From contig NZ_JANIBK010000007.1 in assembly GCF_024505165.1 (NCBI RefSeq), positions 1-63,497 on the forward strand: DNA of 63,497 bases, given 5' to 3'. A program made the translations under genes and the position numbers. The notes beneath the pieces were generated by a model, which saw nothing but the letters and a program-made list of their open reading frames with translations, ran no database searches and was not told the origin of the DNA. The stretch comes from Methylomonas rivi. Lineage in GTDB: Bacteria > Pseudomonadota > Gammaproteobacteria > Methylococcales > Methylomonadaceae. Shown one piece after another: positions 1 to 10,591 of the stretch (position 1 is the stretch's first letter; each line of letters starts with the position of its first letter).

Positions 1-19
1 AATCATTGAGTAATAAAAA

Positions 20-331
20 ATGGCTAATCAAACTATCCGTATCCAATTGAAAGCATTCGATCATAAATTGATTGATCAATCGGCGGGTGAAATTGTTGAA
101 ACAGCGAAAAGAACTGGTGCCCAAGTTAAAGGCCCGATTCCGTTGCCAACAAGAAAAGAACGCTTCACCATACTGATATCCCCGCACGTAAATAAAGATG
201 CGCGTGATCAGTATGAGTTGAGAACTTACAAGCGGCTGCTCGACATCGTCGAGCCAACCGATAAAACCGTGGATGCATTGATGAAATTAGATCTTGCAGC
301 TGGGGTTGATGTTCAAATTAAGCTTAAATAA
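20..331 (+). CDS. rpsJ: 30S ribosomal protein S10
   Basis: S10 belongs to the head of the 30S subunit and also works as NusE in antitermination complexes. The 103-residue length equals the usual bacterial length, and the family's conserved middle ([12 protein letters not shown], then [19 protein letters not shown]) is present at about residues 40-70. It is the first gene of the S10 operon. The start ATG lies 19 bases into the window, with a weak GAG about 10 bases upstream. The preceding gene, usually tuf, is outside the window. Confidence 0.98.
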   Translation: MANQTIRIQLKAFDHKLIDQSAGEIVETAKRTGAQVKGPIPLPTRKERFTILISPHVNKDARDQYELRTYKRLLDIVEPTDKTVDALMKLDLAAGVDVQIKLK

Positions 332-359
332 AGCTAGAAATATTTAGAGGAATTGGCAG

Positions 360-1010
360 ATGTCAATAGGTCTTGTTGGTCGTAAATGTGGTATGACCCG
401 AATTTTTTGTGAAGACGGTACTTCAGTACCCGTAACTGTTTTGCACGTCGAATCGAACCGTGTGATTCAAGTGAAAAGTGTTGAAAACGATGGCTATCGC
501 GCGGTTCAAATAGCAGCGGGCGATGTTAAGTCTTCGAAAGTTAATAAAGCTATGGCTGGTCATTATGCGGCAGCAAATGTAACGGCGGGTCGTGGCTTGT
601 GGGAATTCAGATTAAAAGACGATGAAGGCGTTGAGTTATCTGCCGGTTCAGAATTGACTGTGAGCGTCTTTGAAGCTGGTCAAACCATAGATGTTTCCGG
701 CACCAGTATTGGTAAAGGTTTCGCCGGTACAGTGAAAAGGCATAACTTCAGAACACAGGATGCCACGCATGGTAACTCGAGATCGCATAGGGTTCCAGGT
801 TCTAACGGTATGAACCAAACACCGGGTCGAGTTTTTAAAGGTAAGAAAATGTGCGGTCAAATGGGAGCGGTTAAAACAACCGTGCAAAATTTGACAATAC
901 ATGCGGTCGATACCGAAAGAAGTTTGATCTTGGTAAAGGGCGCTGTTCCTGGTGCTAAAGGTGGCGATGTTGTTATTACGCCTGCAGTAAAAATGTTAAA
1001 TAAGGGTTAA
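360..1010 (+). CDS. rplC: 50S ribosomal protein L3
   Basis: L3 is an early-assembling 50S protein that reaches toward the peptidyl transferase centre. The protein is 216 residues (E. coli 209). It has the N-terminal [13 protein letters not shown] block and the extended loop [19 protein letters not shown] at about 143-161. That loop keeps the glutamine (Q153) matching the one methylated by PrmB in E. coli. AGAGG sits about ten bases before the ATG. It follows rpsJ by 28 bases in the S10 operon. Confidence 0.98.
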   Translation: MSIGLVGRKCGMTRIFCEDGTSVPVTVLHVESNRVIQVKSVENDGYRAVQIAAGDVKSSKVNKAMAGHYAAANVTAGRGLWEFRLKDDEGVELSAGSELTVSVFEAGQTIDVSGTSIGKGFAGTVKRHNFRTQDATHGNSRSHRVPGSNGMNQTPGRVFKGKKMCGQMGAVKTTVQNLTIHAVDTERSLILVKGAVPGAKGGDVVITPAVKMLNKG

Positions 1011-1013
1011 GTG

Positions 1014-1634
1014 ATGAGTCTGCAAATACCTGCAATCAGTAATCAAGGTACATCGCAAGCATTGGATGTATCCGAGTTGGTTTTTGGCCAAGATTTTAAT
1101 GAAACCCTAGTTCACCAGTTAGTTGTCAAATACATGGCGGCGGCGAGAGCAGGAACCAAAGCGCAAAAAAATCGCTCTGCGGTAAGTGGTGGTGGTGCGA
1201 AGCCTTTTAGACAAAAAGGAACTGGTCGGGCGCGTGCCGGTACGACGCGCAGTCCAATTTGGCGTACAGGTGGTGTGAATTTTGCTGCTCAACCTAGATC
1301 TTTTGATCAAAAGTTGAATAAAAAAATGTATAAGGCCGGCATTCGATCTATTTTCTCGGAACTGCTGAGACAAGACAGAATTGCTGTCTGTGATGACATT
1401 ATGCCTTCATCGCCAAAAACGAAAGAATTTCTTGCAAAAATTAAAGACATTGATGCAAAACGAATTTTAGTAGTCGCCGATGAATTGAACGAAAATTTAA
1501 TTTTGGCGGCCAGAAATCTACCTTACATTGCTGTTGTTACGCCTACTAGCGTGGATCCGGTCTCTTTGGTATCGGCGGATAAAGTAATTGCAACAACTGC
1601 TGCACTGAAGCAGATTGAGGAGCGTTTAGCATGA
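1014..1634 (+). CDS. rplD: 50S ribosomal protein L4
   Basis: L4 binds 23S rRNA, lines the exit tunnel and in E. coli represses its own operon. The loop motif KPFRQKGTGRARAGTTRSPIWRTGG (about residues 63-87) is diagnostic. The frame can open at a GTG directly before the ATG. I chose the ATG because AAGGG lies at better spacing to it and L4 normally begins near that residue. The end overlaps rplW by four bases (ATGA), which suggests coupled translation. Length 206 residues is normal. Confidence 0.97.
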   Translation: MSLQIPAISNQGTSQALDVSELVFGQDFNETLVHQLVVKYMAAARAGTKAQKNRSAVSGGGAKPFRQKGTGRARAGTTRSPIWRTGGVNFAAQPRSFDQKLNKKMYKAGIRSIFSELLRQDRIAVCDDIMPSSPKTKEFLAKIKDIDAKRILVVADELNENLILAARNLPYIAVVTPTSVDPVSLVSADKVIATTAALKQIEERLA

Positions 1635-1930
1635 GTATTCAACAAATTAAGTTAGCCAGCATCATTTCTGCACCGATCGTGTCGGAAAAAAGCGCTATCG
1701 TTGCTGATAAAGGCAATCAATTTGTGTTTAAAGTTGCGAAAAATGCCACCAAATTACAAATTAAAAACGCTGTAGAGATGATGTTCGAAGTAAAGGTCGA
1801 GTCGGTTCGTGTTTTAAATGTAAAAGGTAAAATTAAACGCTTTGGACGTACATTGGGTAAAAGATCGGATTGGAAAAAGGCATATGTCAAATTGCAATCT
1901 GGACACAATATTGAATTAGCAACAGCTTAA
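1631..1930 (+). CDS. rplW: 50S ribosomal protein L23
   Basis: L23 sits at the mouth of the exit tunnel and docks trigger factor, SRP and SecYEG. The 99-residue protein has the family's IISAPIVSEKS opening and the basic VKGKIKRFGRTLGKRSDWKKAYV segment. Its ATG overlaps the stop of rplD (ATGA). Nothing is unusual. Confidence 0.97.
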   Translation: MSIQQIKLASIISAPIVSEKSAIVADKGNQFVFKVAKNATKLQIKNAVEMMFEVKVESVRVLNVKGKIKRFGRTLGKRSDWKKAYVKLQSGHNIELATA

Positions 1931-1959
1931 TAAAAGATCAATAGGAGCGGTAGAAAAGC

Positions 1960-2787
1960 ATGGCTATTCTAAAATCTAAACCGACATCTCCGGGTTCTCG
2001 GTTTGTAGTGCGTGTACAAAATAATGATTTGCATAAGGGTAAGCCATTTGCGCAACTACTAGACAAAAAAAGCAAATCTGGTGGTCGTAACAATACAGGT
2101 CGGATTACAACCCGGCACGTTGGTGGTGGACATAAACAGTTCTACCGCATTATTGACTTTAAACGCAATAAAACTGAAATACCGGCAGTTGTAGAAAGAA
2201 TCGAGTACGATCCTAACAGAACAGCCAACATAGCTTTGGTTTTGTTCAGAGACGGGGAACGCAGATATATTATTGCACCCAAAGGGATTGAACTAGGTCA
2301 AGAAATTCTGAGTGCCGAAACCGCGCCGGTTAAACCCGGTAATTGCATGCCGCTACGGAATATGCCGCTGGGTACCACTATCCACTGTGTCGAATTGAAG
2401 CCTGGTAAAGGCGCCCAAATCGCTAGAAGTGCAGGCACATCGGTGCAACTAGTGGCTAAAGATGGTTCGTATGTGACGATCCGCTTGCGTTCAGGCGAGA
2501 TGCGTAAAGTGCCGTCCGATTGCAAAGGTGTGGTTGGCGAAGTGTCAAATTCCGAGCACAATCTGGTGTCGCTGGGTAAAGCTGGTGCAAAGAGATGGAG
2601 AGGTGTTCGCCCAACCGTGCGAGGCGTGGCAATGAACCCTGTCGATCACCCGCATGGTGGTGGTGAAGGTAGAACATCGGGTGGTAGACACCCTGTTTCT
2701 CCTTGGGGTACGCCTACTAAAGGTTACAAAACACGCAAAAATAAACGTACTGACAATATGATTGTTAGACGCCGTAAGCAAAAATAA
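1960..2787 (+). CDS. rplB: 50S ribosomal protein L2
   Basis: L2 is needed for subunit association and lies near the peptidyl transferase centre. The protein is 275 residues. It has the [19 protein letters not shown] region near the N-terminus and the C-terminal [14 protein letters not shown] loop (about 225-238), whose histidine is the conserved functional residue of the family. AGGAGCGG lies upstream of the ATG. It is followed after 12 bases by rpsS. Confidence 0.98.
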   Translation: MAILKSKPTSPGSRFVVRVQNNDLHKGKPFAQLLDKKSKSGGRNNTGRITTRHVGGGHKQFYRIIDFKRNKTEIPAVVERIEYDPNRTANIALVLFRDGERRYIIAPKGIELGQEILSAETAPVKPGNCMPLRNMPLGTTIHCVELKPGKGAQIARSAGTSVQLVAKDGSYVTIRLRSGEMRKVPSDCKGVVGEVSNSEHNLVSLGKAGAKRWRGVRPTVRGVAMNPVDHPHGGGEGRTSGGRHPVSPWGTPTKGYKTRKNKRTDNMIVRRRKQK

Positions 2788-2799
2788 GAGGTATAACTC

Positions 2800-3072
2800 G
2801 TGCCGCGTTCAATTAAAAAAGGTCCATTTATTGATCATCACTTGCTGAAAAAAGTTGAGGAAGCAGTGAGAACAAATAACCGGAAACCGATTAAAACTTG
2901 GTCAAGAAGATCCATGATTAGCCCGGATATGTTGGGTCTGACCATAGCTGTGCACAATGGCAAACAGCACATCCCTGTTTTGATTTCGGAAAACATGGTC
3001 GGTCATAAGTTAGGCGAGTTTTCGCCTACAAGAACTTATAAAGGCCATATTATTGATAAAAAATCGAGATAG
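2800..3072 (+). CDS. rpsS: 30S ribosomal protein S19
   Basis: S19 forms a head complex with S13 that contacts tRNA and helps form bridges to the 50S subunit. The 90-residue protein has the typical opening [17 protein letters not shown] and the C-terminal [12 protein letters not shown]. The start codon is GTG, supported by GAGGT about eight bases upstream and by the family's N-terminus. It lies in the S10 operon between L2 and L22. Confidence 0.97.
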   Translation: MPRSIKKGPFIDHHLLKKVEEAVRTNNRKPIKTWSRRSMISPDMLGLTIAVHNGKQHIPVLISENMVGHKLGEFSPTRTYKGHIIDKKSR

Positions 3073-3080
3073 GAGTTGGT

Positions 3081-3413
3081 GTGGAAGTTTCAGCTAAATT
3101 GAGTAATGCTCCACTATCGGCGCAAAAAGCCAGATTGGTGGGTGATCAAATACGTGGATTGCCAGTTGAAAAAGCGCTTAATCTTTTGAATTTTAGTTCA
3201 AAGAAAGCTGCGGCAATTATCAAGAAAATTCTTGAATCTGCTATCGCAAACGCAGAGCACAACGAAAGTGCGGACGTTGATGAGTTAAGAGTATCAACAG
3301 TATATGTGAATGAAGGTCGAACCATGAAAAGGATTAGCGCTAGAGCTAAGGGAAGGGCGAATCACATACTGAAGAGAACTTGTCACATAACAATTAAAGT
3401 AGCAGAAAGCTAA
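3081..3413 (+). CDS. rplV: 50S ribosomal protein L22
   Basis: L22 has a globular part on the 50S surface and a beta-hairpin that lines the exit tunnel. At 110 residues it is normal in length. The N-terminal [17 protein letters not shown] and the C-terminal [20 protein letters not shown] hairpin segment are characteristic. The start is GTG, preceded by AGGAG. The gap to rpsS is only eight bases. Confidence 0.97.
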   Translation: MEVSAKLSNAPLSAQKARLVGDQIRGLPVEKALNLLNFSSKKAAAIIKKILESAIANAEHNESADVDELRVSTVYVNEGRTMKRISARAKGRANHILKRTCHITIKVAES

Positions 3414-3425
3414 TAGAGGTAGAAA

Positions 3426-4097
3426 ATGGGTCAAAAGGTTCATCCCACCGGCATACGTCTGGGGATTGTTAAAGATTGGACTTCCAGATGGTATGCAAAT
3501 AGCCAGAATTACCCAGTTCTTCTGTTACAAGATCTGAAGGTTCGCGAATACATTAAGAAAAAACTTGCACACGCTTCTGTCAGTAGAGTGCAAATCAATC
3601 GCCCTGCTAATAACGCCAATATAACAGTGCATACTGCGCGGCCGGGTATCGTTATCGGTAAAAAAGGCGAGGATATTGATGTCTTAAGGCAGGATATTTC
3701 CGCTATGATGGGCGTACCGGTTCAATTAAATGTTGAAGAAATCAGAAAGCCGGAATTAGATGCTTATTTGGTTGCTGAAAGTATAGCTCAGCAACTGGAG
3801 AAGCGGATTATGTACCGTAGAGCGATGAAAAGAGCTGTGACCAATACCATGCGTCTCGGTGCGGAAGGCATTAAGATTACAGTGGCCGGTCGTTTGAACG
3901 GTGCCGAAATTGCGCGTACTGAATGGTATAGGGAGGGTCGAGTGCCTCTGCATACCTTGCGCGCGGATATCGATTACGGCACTGCTGAAGCCAAAACAAC
4001 ATACGGTATTATTGGCATCAAGGTGTGGATATTTAAAGGCGAAGTGTTCGATATGGATGCGCACGCGGCTTCATTAAACTCTGATTCTAAAAAATAG
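3426..4097 (+). CDS. rpsC: 30S ribosomal protein S3
   Basis: S3 is part of the mRNA entry site and its helicase activity. The 223-residue protein opens with [14 protein letters not shown]. It carries a KH type II domain with the [12 protein letters not shown] loop at about 75-86, and the C-terminal domain contains [25 protein letters not shown], shown here as a recognisable block near 159-183. AGAGG is upstream of the ATG. Confidence 0.97.
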   Translation: MGQKVHPTGIRLGIVKDWTSRWYANSQNYPVLLLQDLKVREYIKKKLAHASVSRVQINRPANNANITVHTARPGIVIGKKGEDIDVLRQDISAMMGVPVQLNVEEIRKPELDAYLVAESIAQQLEKRIMYRRAMKRAVTNTMRLGAEGIKITVAGRLNGAEIARTEWYREGRVPLHTLRADIDYGTAEAKTTYGIIGIKVWIFKGEVFDMDAHAASLNSDSKK

Positions 4098-4113
4098 TTG
4101 AAGGAATAGAACA

Positions 4114-4527
4114 ATGCTTCAGCCAAAAAGAACAAAATTTCGTAAACAGCATACTGGCAGAAATAACGGTACAGCCCTTAGAGGATCGTCCGTTAGCTTT
4201 GGCGAGTATGGATTAAAGTCCATCAGTCGTGGTAGAATGACCGCCCGTCAAATTGAGGCGGCTCGTAGGGCAATCAGTCGTCACGTAAAACGGGGTGGCA
4301 AAATTTGGATTCGGATTTTCCCGGACAAACCAATTACCAAAAAACCGTTAGAAGTTCGTATGGGTAAGGGTAAAGGTAGTGTAGAATACTGGGTTGCTCA
4401 AATTAAACCAGGAACAATGTTGTTCGAAATAGAAGGCGTTTCTGAAGAACTTGCGCGCGAGGCATTTGATTTGGCTGCGGCGAAGCTTCCGGTTAAGACA
4501 ACATTTTCTGCACGGACAATAATGTAA
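4114..4527 (+). CDS. rplP: 50S ribosomal protein L16
   Basis: L16 helps position the A-site tRNA on the 50S subunit. It is 137 residues with the conserved [18 protein letters not shown] start and the central [18 protein letters not shown] block. The residue matching E. coli Arg81, the YcfD hydroxylation site, lies in a conserved region ([11 protein letters not shown]). The stop overlaps the start of rpmC by one base (TAATG). Confidence 0.97.
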   Translation: MLQPKRTKFRKQHTGRNNGTALRGSSVSFGEYGLKSISRGRMTARQIEAARRAISRHVKRGGKIWIRIFPDKPITKKPLEVRMGKGKGSVEYWVAQIKPGTMLFEIEGVSEELAREAFDLAAAKLPVKTTFSARTIM

Positions 4528-4718
4528 TGAAAGCGACAGAATTAAGAAATAAATCAAAAGATGAGTTAATGGCCAATCTTTTGGAGCTGGCTCGTGAGCA
4601 ATTTAATTTGCGTATGCAAAAGGGTGCCGGGCAGCAGGTCAAGTCAAGCCAAGTAAAGCAGGTAAGACGCGATATAGCACGTATCAATACTGTTTTAAGC
4701 GAAATGGCGAGAGTCTAA
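4527..4718 (+). CDS. rpmC: 50S ribosomal protein L29
   Basis: L29 is a small two-helix protein near the exit tunnel, next to L23. It has 63 residues with the family pattern: [10 protein letters not shown], then [24 protein letters not shown] and a C-terminal [11 protein letters not shown] helix. It overlaps rplP by one base and precedes rpsQ by two bases, so translation is probably coupled. Confidence 0.96.
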   Translation: MKATELRNKSKDELMANLLELAREQFNLRMQKGAGQQVKSSQVKQVRRDIARINTVLSEMARV

Positions 4719-4720
4719 GT

Positions 4721-4984
4721 ATGAATGAGAAAGCAGAAAAAATCCGCACGGTTACTGGACGTGTTGTTAGCAATAAAATGGATAAGACGGTTTCTGTGCT
4801 GGTCGAGCGATTGGTTAAGCATCCCGTTTACGGTAAATATGTAAAACGCTCGACCAAGTTTTTAGTGCACGATGAGAATAATCAATGCAATGAAGGTGAT
4901 ATTGTTTCAATTACTTCGTGTCGGCCTTTATCTAAGAACAAAACATTTAAATTAGTAGAAGTGCTTGAAGCTTCTAACAGGTAA
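4721..4984 (+). CDS. rpsQ: 30S ribosomal protein S17
   Basis: S17 is a primary 16S rRNA-binding protein with an OB fold. The 87-residue protein has the conserved [18 protein letters not shown] opening and the [22 protein letters not shown] ending. It closes the L16-L29-S17 end of the S10 operon; a 28-base gap follows before rplN. Confidence 0.97.
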   Translation: MNEKAEKIRTVTGRVVSNKMDKTVSVLVERLVKHPVYGKYVKRSTKFLVHDENNQCNEGDIVSITSCRPLSKNKTFKLVEVLEASNR

Positions 4985-5012
4985 TTAATTCGAATTTAGT
5001 TGGGAATTTAAA

Positions 5013-5381
5013 ATGATTCAGATGCAAACTAGCCTTGACGTCGCCGATAATAGCGGTGCAAAAAAGGTCATGTGTATCAAAGTATTAGGTGGCTCGCACA
5101 GACGCTACGCTGGTATAGGCGATATAATTAAAGTCAGCGTAAAGGACGCAATGCCGCGTACTAGGGTTAAAAAAGGCGATGTGTATAACGCGCTGGTAGT
5201 AAGAACCCGCAAAGGTGTGCGCAGGGCGGATGGTTCTGTTATTCGTTTCGATGGTAATGCCGCTGTAATTTTAAATAACCAGCTTCAACCTATTGGTACC
5301 CGTATATTTGGACCAGTAACAAGGGAACTAAGAGGAGATAAGTTTATGAAAATTATCTCACTGGCTCCGGAAGTACTTTAA
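5013..5381 (+). CDS. rplN: 50S ribosomal protein L14
   Basis: L14 is a 50S interface protein involved in subunit bridges and is the binding site of the silencing factor RsfS. The 122-residue protein begins [18 protein letters not shown] and contains [22 protein letters not shown], both family hallmarks. It normally opens the spc operon; no clear separate promoter was seen in the 28 bases upstream. Confidence 0.97.
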   Translation: MIQMQTSLDVADNSGAKKVMCIKVLGGSHRRYAGIGDIIKVSVKDAMPRTRVKKGDVYNALVVRTRKGVRRADGSVIRFDGNAAVILNNQLQPIGTRIFGPVTRELRGDKFMKIISLAPEVL

Positions 5382-5384
5382 TTA

Positions 5385-5714
5385 TTGGGTATCAAAATGC
5401 AGAAAATTAAACAAGGCGATGAAGTAATCGTTATTGTAGGGAAAGACAAAGGCAAGTTAGGGAAGATTATTAAAATTTTGGACGATAGAAAAGTGTTGGT
5501 AGAAGGTATCAATACAGTCAAAAAGCATCAGAAAGGGAATCCTAACTTAGGGGTTTCTGGTGGCATCGTTGAAAAAAATATGCCTGTCGATATTTCTAAC
5601 GTGGCTTTATTCAATCCTAAGACCAAAAAAGCAGATCGCGTAGGGTTTAGAATTCTGGAAGACGGAAAAAAAGTCAGATTTTTTAAATCAACTAATGATG
5701 TTGTTGGTCTATAA
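5385..5714 (+). CDS. rplX: 50S ribosomal protein L24
   Basis: L24 starts 50S assembly by binding 23S rRNA near the exit tunnel. The KOW motif is clear ([18 protein letters not shown], about residues 10-27). The start is uncertain. A TTG at 5385 has GGAAG 11 bases upstream and gives 109 residues. An ATG at 5397 gives 105 residues and begins [10 protein letters not shown], which fits the family's usual N-terminus but has no good Shine-Dalgarno sequence. I report the longer form. Confidence 0.93.
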   Translation: MGIKMQKIKQGDEVIVIVGKDKGKLGKIIKILDDRKVLVEGINTVKKHQKGNPNLGVSGGIVEKNMPVDISNVALFNPKTKKADRVGFRILEDGKKVRFFKSTNDVVGL

Positions 5715-5726
5715 GGTAATTGAGCT

Positions 5727-6266
5727 ATGGCTAGACTAGAATCAAAATATAAAAGTGAAATTGTTCGTGCCATGCAGGAACAGTTTGGATATAAATCAAT
5801 CATGCAAGTGCCTAAACTTACCAAAATTACGTTAAATATGGGCGTAGGAGAGGCAATTGCGGATAAGAAAATTCTCCAATCTGCTGTCGCGGATATGGAA
5901 AAAATTGCCGGACAGAAAGCAGTTATTACGTTAGCAAGAAAATCAATAGCGGGTTTTAAAATTCGCGATGATATGCCTATCGGCTGTAAAGTCACATTAC
6001 GCGGTGCTAAAATGTATGAGTTTTTCGATAGATTAATTACTATCGCGATTCCGCGCATTCGAGATTTTCGCGGCATGAGTTCTAAAAGTTTTGATGGTCG
6101 TGGAAACTATTCTTTGGGAATAAAAGAACAAATAATTTTTCCAGAGATAGACTATGACAAAATAGACGCTCTACGTGGTATGGATATTTGCATCACTACA
6201 ACGGCAAAATCTGACGAAGAAGGTTTGGCGTTGTTGAAGCATTTTAATTTTCCATTCAAAAACTAA
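5727..6266 (+). CDS. rplE: 50S ribosomal protein L5
   Basis: L5 binds 5S rRNA and contacts P-site tRNA and S13. It has 179 residues, the same as E. coli. The conserved [15 protein letters not shown] block is at about 30-44 and the [23 protein letters not shown] block is in the second half. It lies in the spc operon directly after rplX. Confidence 0.97.
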   Translation: MARLESKYKSEIVRAMQEQFGYKSIMQVPKLTKITLNMGVGEAIADKKILQSAVADMEKIAGQKAVITLARKSIAGFKIRDDMPIGCKVTLRGAKMYEFFDRLITIAIPRIRDFRGMSSKSFDGRGNYSLGIKEQIIFPEIDYDKIDALRGMDICITTTAKSDEEGLALLKHFNFPFKN

Positions 6267-6277
6267 GGGCAGCTGAA

Positions 6278-6583
6278 ATGGCAAAAAAATCAATGATTGC
6301 GCGCGAAGTTAAACGTGCTGTTTTAATTAAAAAATACCAAGAAAAACGTACTGCTTTAAAAGAAATTGTTAGATCGCCTAATACTTCTTTTGAAGAAAAG
6401 GAAAATGCTCAACTCCAATTACAAAAATTGCCAAGAGACTCAAGCAAGTCTAGATTACGTAATCGCTGTAATCTAACGGGTCGTCCGCATGGGTATTACA
6501 GAAAATTCGGTCTAAGCCGTAATAAACTGAGGGAAGCCACTATGCGTGGTGATGTTCCTGGTGTGACCAAGGCCAGTTGGTAA
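6278..6583 (+). CDS. rpsN: 30S ribosomal protein S14
   Basis: S14 is a head protein of the 30S subunit. This is the long, zinc-free form: 101 residues and no CxxC...CxxC knuckle; the one cysteine is in [26 protein letters not shown] precedes the ATG. It lies between rplE and rpsH, the standard spc position. Confidence 0.97.
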   Translation: MAKKSMIAREVKRAVLIKKYQEKRTALKEIVRSPNTSFEEKENAQLQLQKLPRDSSKSRLRNRCNLTGRPHGYYRKFGLSRNKLREATMRGDVPGVTKASW

Positions 6584-6613
6584 TTCTGTTCCTTACGTTT
6601 TTGGAGAATATTA

Positions 6614-7009
6614 ATGAGTATGACAGATCCAATTGCAGATATGTTGACCAGAATTAGAAATGGCCAATCTGCGGGTAAAAAAAGTGTAAAAATGCCTTCC
6701 TCTAAGCTAAAGCTCGCAATTGCGAAGGTATTGAAAGATGAAGGCTATATAACTGATTATATTGCCGAGCAAAGTGGTAATCACATGGAAATGACGGTTG
6801 AATTAAAATATTTTAATGGCGTTCCTGTTATCGAAAGTGTGAAACGAGTAAGTCGTCCGGGTTTGCGTATCTATAAATCGAAAGACGAATTGCCAAAGGT
6901 ATTGGGTGGTTTAGGGATTGCAATAGTTTCTACCTCTAATGGTGTCATGACAGATCGTGCCGCGCGTGCTATTGGGCATGGCGGCGAAGTGATTTGCACA
7001 GTTTGCTAA
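6614..7009 (+). CDS. rpsH: 30S ribosomal protein S8
   Basis: S8 is a primary 16S rRNA binder and in E. coli the translational repressor of the spc operon. The protein has 131 residues and ends with the conserved [21 protein letters not shown]. Two ATGs lie close together. The first is chosen because GGAG sits seven bases before it and E. coli S8 starts with the matching MSM-DPIADML pattern. Confidence 0.97.
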   Translation: MSMTDPIADMLTRIRNGQSAGKKSVKMPSSKLKLAIAKVLKDEGYITDYIAEQSGNHMEMTVELKYFNGVPVIESVKRVSRPGLRIYKSKDELPKVLGGLGIAIVSTSNGVMTDRAARAIGHGGEVICTVC

Positions 7010-7024
7010 GGTTTAGGAGATAGT

Positions 7025-7558
7025 ATGTCAAGAGTAGCGAATGCTCCTATTACGGTTCCGTCAGACGTTCATGTAAAAGTAGACGGAAATTTGATGGTGG
7101 TTAAAGGCAAATTAGGTGAATTAACTTTTGGTCTTCATGAGGCTGTAACACTGGATATAGGCCAAGGCGAAATCAAAATTGTCTGGGATGACAGTGCAAA
7201 AAATGCAAAAGCATTTGCTGGTACTGCGCGAGCATCGATTAACAATATGGTTAAAGGTGTATCCGAGGGTTTTGTGAAAAGGATGCTTTTGGTGGGTGTT
7301 GGTTATAGAGCTCAGGTTAAAGGCGACTTGTTAACTTTATCGCTTGGCTATTCCAATCCTGTCGAATATACAGTACCTGAAGGTGTAACTGTCGAGCTGC
7401 CTTCTCAGACCGAACTTCTTGTTAAAGGAAGCGATAAGCAAAAAGTCGGACAGGTGGCATCTGAAATTAGATCGTTTCGCCCGCCAGAACCATATAAGGG
7501 CAAAGGTGTTCGAATTGCTGATGAATATGTTGCTCGCAAAGAAGCCAAGAAAAAATAG
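7025..7558 (+). CDS. rplF: 50S ribosomal protein L6
   Basis: L6 lies near the sarcin-ricin loop and the factor-binding site. It is 177 residues, the usual length, with the two repeated L6 domains and the C-terminal signature [17 protein letters not shown] (about 151-168). AGGAGA is upstream of the ATG. Confidence 0.97.
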   Translation: MSRVANAPITVPSDVHVKVDGNLMVVKGKLGELTFGLHEAVTLDIGQGEIKIVWDDSAKNAKAFAGTARASINNMVKGVSEGFVKRMLLVGVGYRAQVKGDLLTLSLGYSNPVEYTVPEGVTVELPSQTELLVKGSDKQKVGQVASEIRSFRPPEPYKGKGVRIADEYVARKEAKKK

Positions 7559-7566
7559 GTAAACAG

Positions 7567-7920
7567 ATGGATAAAAAGTCCGCTAGATTGAAAAGAGCGT
7601 TAAAATTACGTTGCAAAATTAAAAAGCAAGAAGTTAATCGCTTAACAATTCATAGAACTTCTCAGCATATTTATGCTCAGGTTTTGAGCGTAGATGGTAA
7701 ATCTACCCTCGCCGCCGCATCAACCGTTCAAGTTGGCATTAAAGGTACGGTTAAAAATACGAGCAATGTAAATGCTGCGGTTGAAGTTGGAAAACAAATT
7801 GCCGAAAAAGCAATTGCGGCTGGTGTTACGCACGTAGCATTTGATCGCTCAGGTTTTAAATATCACGGTCGCGTAAAAGCATTGGCTGATGCTGCACGTG
7901 AAGCTGGATTGAAGTTTTAG
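7567..7920 (+). CDS. rplR: 50S ribosomal protein L18
   Basis: L18 brings 5S rRNA to the 50S subunit together with L5. The 117-residue protein has a basic N-terminal tail and the family ending [26 protein letters not shown]. It is followed ten bases later by rpsE. Confidence 0.97.
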   Translation: MDKKSARLKRALKLRCKIKKQEVNRLTIHRTSQHIYAQVLSVDGKSTLAAASTVQVGIKGTVKNTSNVNAAVEVGKQIAEKAIAAGVTHVAFDRSGFKYHGRVKALADAAREAGLKF

Positions 7921-7930
7921 GGGAATTAGA

Positions 7931-8437
7931 ATGGCAACAGCACCAGCTCAAGGTAGTACAGACGGTTTGCAAGAGAAGCTTGTATCCGTTAGACGTGTAG
8001 CAAAAGTAGTTAAAGGCGGTCGAGTGTTTGGCTTTGCGGCTCTTACCGTTGTTGGCGACGGTGAAGGAAGGGTCGGCTATGGGGTATCCAAGGCTCGAGA
8101 AGTACCGGTGGCAATTCAAAAGTCACTTGAGCAAGCCAGAAAAAATATGCGGAAAGTGGCATTGAAGGAAGGTACTCTGCAATATTCCATTATGTCTAAT
8201 ACTGGTGCTGCTAAAGTTTATATGCAGCCTGCTTCGGAAGGTACCGGCATCATCGCTGGCGGTGCCATGAGGGCCGTATTTGAAGTTGTTGGTGTTCATA
8301 ATGTTTTGGCAAAATGTATAGGTACCAGCAATCCAATTAACGTTGTTAGAGCGACTATCAACGGATTAACTTCAATGCATGACGCTAAACAAATCGCCGC
8401 TAAGCGCGGTTTGAGTGTCGAACAAATTACAGGATAA
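7931..8437 (+). CDS. rpsE: 30S ribosomal protein S5
   Basis: S5 affects translational accuracy and forms part of the mRNA entry pore. The 168-residue protein has the double-stranded RNA-binding domain with [21 protein letters not shown] (about 20-40) and the C-terminal fold with [30 protein letters not shown] precedes the ATG. Confidence 0.97.
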   Translation: MATAPAQGSTDGLQEKLVSVRRVAKVVKGGRVFGFAALTVVGDGEGRVGYGVSKAREVPVAIQKSLEQARKNMRKVALKEGTLQYSIMSNTGAAKVYMQPASEGTGIIAGGAMRAVFEVVGVHNVLAKCIGTSNPINVVRATINGLTSMHDAKQIAAKRGLSVEQITG

Positions 8438-8442
8438 TTTTC

Positions 8443-8628
8443 ATGGTAGCCAAAAAATTAAGTGTAATGATGACAAAAAGTAAAAATGGTCGTTTAAAAA
8501 GTCATCAGCAATGTTTAAAAGGTTTGGGTCTGCATAAAATTCGACAAACTGTTGAGGTTATCGATACTCCCGAAAACCGCGGAATGATCAATAAAATTGC
8601 ATACATGCTAAAAGTCGAGGAAATTTGA
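8443..8628 (+). CDS. rpmD: 50S ribosomal protein L30
   Basis: L30 is a small 50S protein. The 61-residue product shows the family's [30 protein letters not shown] pattern spread over residues 27-57. Its TGA stop overlaps the ATG of rplO (TGATG), which suggests translational coupling. Confidence 0.95.
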   Translation: MVAKKLSVMMTKSKNGRLKSHQQCLKGLGLHKIRQTVEVIDTPENRGMINKIAYMLKVEEI

Positions 8629-9062
8629 TGTACCTTAATACTATTCAAGCATCCTATGGTGCAAGAAAAAAAGCAAAAAGAGTTGGGCGGGGTATTGGTT
8701 CAACTGACGGTAAAACCTGTGGGAGAGGTCATAAAGGCCAGAAAGCTCGTAGCGGAGGATTCCACAAAGTTGGCTTTGAAGGGGGGCAAATGCCTTTGCA
8801 AAGAAGGCTGCCGAAAGTCGGTTTTACCTCAAGGTTAAAGAAGTTTACTGCAGAAATTAGATTGCATGAGTTGGAAAGTTTGGATGCCAGCGTTATCGAT
8901 TTGCAAGTATTGATTGATAATAATATAGTGCCGGTTTTTTCAAAGAAAGTGAAGTTGATAAATTCAGGCTCTATATCTAAAGCCGTGTCATTGAAAGGTA
9001 TATCTGTTACTGCGGGCGCGCTTGAGGTTATTCAGGCTGCCGGCGGCAAAGTCGAGGCATAA
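8628..9062 (+). CDS. rplO: 50S ribosomal protein L15
   Basis: L15 is a late-assembling 50S protein. It is glycine and basic rich at the N-terminus ([19 protein letters not shown], about 20-38) and has the conserved [15 protein letters not shown] block. The reading frame also has a TTG just before the ATG. The ATG, which overlaps the rpmD stop and follows GAGG by seven bases, is the better start. The product is 144 residues. Confidence 0.96.
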   Translation: MYLNTIQASYGARKKAKRVGRGIGSTDGKTCGRGHKGQKARSGGFHKVGFEGGQMPLQRRLPKVGFTSRLKKFTAEIRLHELESLDASVIDLQVLIDNNIVPVFSKKVKLINSGSISKAVSLKGISVTAGALEVIQAAGGKVEA

Positions 9063-10388
9063 GTGAGCACAAAAGGGTATGATGTTTCAGCTGGAAAATT
9101 CCAGTTTGGAGAGTTGAAGTCAAGGCTATTATTTGTACTGGGGGCATTTGTAGTATACAGAGTCGGCGCACACATACCCGTACCAGGTATTGATCCTAAT
9201 GCTTTGGCTGCAATGTTTGCACAACAATCGGGCTCCATTTTAGACATGTTTAATATGTTTTCTGGTGGTGCCTTGATGAGGCTTAGTATCTTTGCTCTCG
9301 GTATTATGCCCTACATTTCTGCTTCAATTATTATGCAGCTCATGACAATCGTTGTGCCTGCAATGGAGCAAATGAAAAAAGAAGGTGAATCGGGGCGTAG
9401 AAAAATAACCCAATTTACACGGTATGCGACTGTTGTTTTGGCTATGTTTCAATCCATCGGTATATCGATTGCGTTACAAAATCAAACTGCAGGCGGGATG
9501 TCTGTAGTAATTAATCCTGGATTGGCTTTTATAATCGTCACGACACTTACATTGGTCACTGGCACTATTTTTTTGATGTGGCTTGGCGAGCAGGTGACCG
9601 AAAGAGGGATTGGTAACGGTATTTCATTAATCATTTTTGCTGGGATCGTTTCGGGGTTGCCGTCCGCCATTGGTGGAACTCTAGAATTGGCAAGAACTGG
9701 TGAGATGAATAGTGCATTCATAATATTACTGTTTGCAATCTCTATATTCGTGACTGGTATCGTTGTCTTTGTAGAGCGGGCTCAACGTAGAATTACAATC
9801 AATTATCCTAAGCGCCAGCAAGGTAATAAAGTGTATGCAGGGCAAACGTCTTTTCTGCCGCTAAAGCTTAATATGGCCGGGGTGATTCCACCTATTTTCG
9901 CGTCAAGTATAATTTTATTTCCGGCTACAATAGCCGGATGGTTTGGAAATATCGATGGGTTTTCGTGGTTACAAGACATTTCGACGGTTTTGTCGCCCGG
10001 TCAGCCTGTATATGTGATGTTTTACGCGCTCGCAATCATTTTTTTCTGTTTCTTTTATACTGCTTTAGTTTTTAATTCGAAAGAGACGGCGGAAAATTTA
10101 AAAAAATCGGGTGCCTATTTGCCCGGAATTAGACCTGGTATCCAGACTACAGCTTATATTGATAAGGTAATGACGCGTCTAACTCTTGTCGGTGCTATCT
10201 ACATTACTTTGATTTGCTTGCTACCAGAGTTTTTGATCGTATACTGGAATGTTCCTTTTTCATTTGGTGGTACTTCGCTGCTGATTATTGTTGTGGTTGT
10301 GATGGATTTCATATCTCAAATGCAAACTCATTTGATGTCGCAGCAATATGAAAGTTTAATGAAAAAAGCAAATCTTAAAAGAAATTAA
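9063..10388 (+). CDS. secY: Protein translocase channel SecY
   Basis: SecY is the inner-membrane pore for Sec-dependent export and membrane insertion. The 441-residue protein shows about ten hydrophobic segments. The family signatures are present: [22 protein letters not shown] (about 75-95) and [19 protein letters not shown] (about 180-200). The start is GTG, immediately after the rplO stop, in the usual spc-operon place. Neither secE nor secG is in this window. Confidence 0.97.
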   Translation: MSTKGYDVSAGKFQFGELKSRLLFVLGAFVVYRVGAHIPVPGIDPNALAAMFAQQSGSILDMFNMFSGGALMRLSIFALGIMPYISASIIMQLMTIVVPAMEQMKKEGESGRRKITQFTRYATVVLAMFQSIGISIALQNQTAGGMSVVINPGLAFIIVTTLTLVTGTIFLMWLGEQVTERGIGNGISLIIFAGIVSGLPSAIGGTLELARTGEMNSAFIILLFAISIFVTGIVVFVERAQRRITINYPKRQQGNKVYAGQTSFLPLKLNMAGVIPPIFASSIILFPATIAGWFGNIDGFSWLQDISTVLSPGQPVYVMFYALAIIFFCFFYTALVFNSKETAENLKKSGAYLPGIRPGIQTTAYIDKVMTRLTLVGAIYITLICLLPEFLIVYWNVPFSFGGTSLLIIVVVVMDFISQMQTHLMSQQYESLMKKANLKRN

Positions 10389-10408
10389 TTAATATTAAGG
10401 AGTTTGCC

Positions 10409-10522
10409 GTGAAAGTACGTGCATCAATTAAACCAATTTGTAAAAACTGCAAGATTATTAAAAGAAGTGGTGTGGTTCGGGTTATCTGTAAAGATGGTCG
10501 ACACAAACAACGGCAAGGTTAA
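10409..10522 (+). CDS. rpmJ: 50S ribosomal protein L36
   Basis: This 37-residue gene starts at GTG and follows AAGGAG by about eight bases. Translation gives [17 protein letters not shown], then a basic C-terminus ending RHKQRQG. Cysteines 11, 14 and 27 and His32 form the zinc-ribbon pattern of the zinc-containing L36 type. It closes the spc operon after secY, as in E. coli. It was found by direct reading. Confidence 0.95.
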   Translation: MKVRASIKPICKNCKIIKRSGVVRVICKDGRHKQRQG

Positions 10523-10524
10523 TT

Positions 10525-10552
10525 TTGTTTTTAAAAAGAATGATGTTATAAT
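10525..10552 (+). promoter_or_regulatory. Candidate sigma-70 promoter of the alpha operon
   Basis: The gap between rpmJ and rpsM holds TTGTTT (10525-10530), a 16-base spacer and a perfect TATAAT (10547-10552), about 40 bases before the rpsM start. A promoter here would drive rpsM-rpsK-rpsD-rpoA-rplQ separately from spc. The -35 match is partial and no start site is proven. Confidence 0.55.
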
Positions 10553-10591
10553 TCTCGATTAACTTAAGAATCAAACTTTAGGAGTATCTGG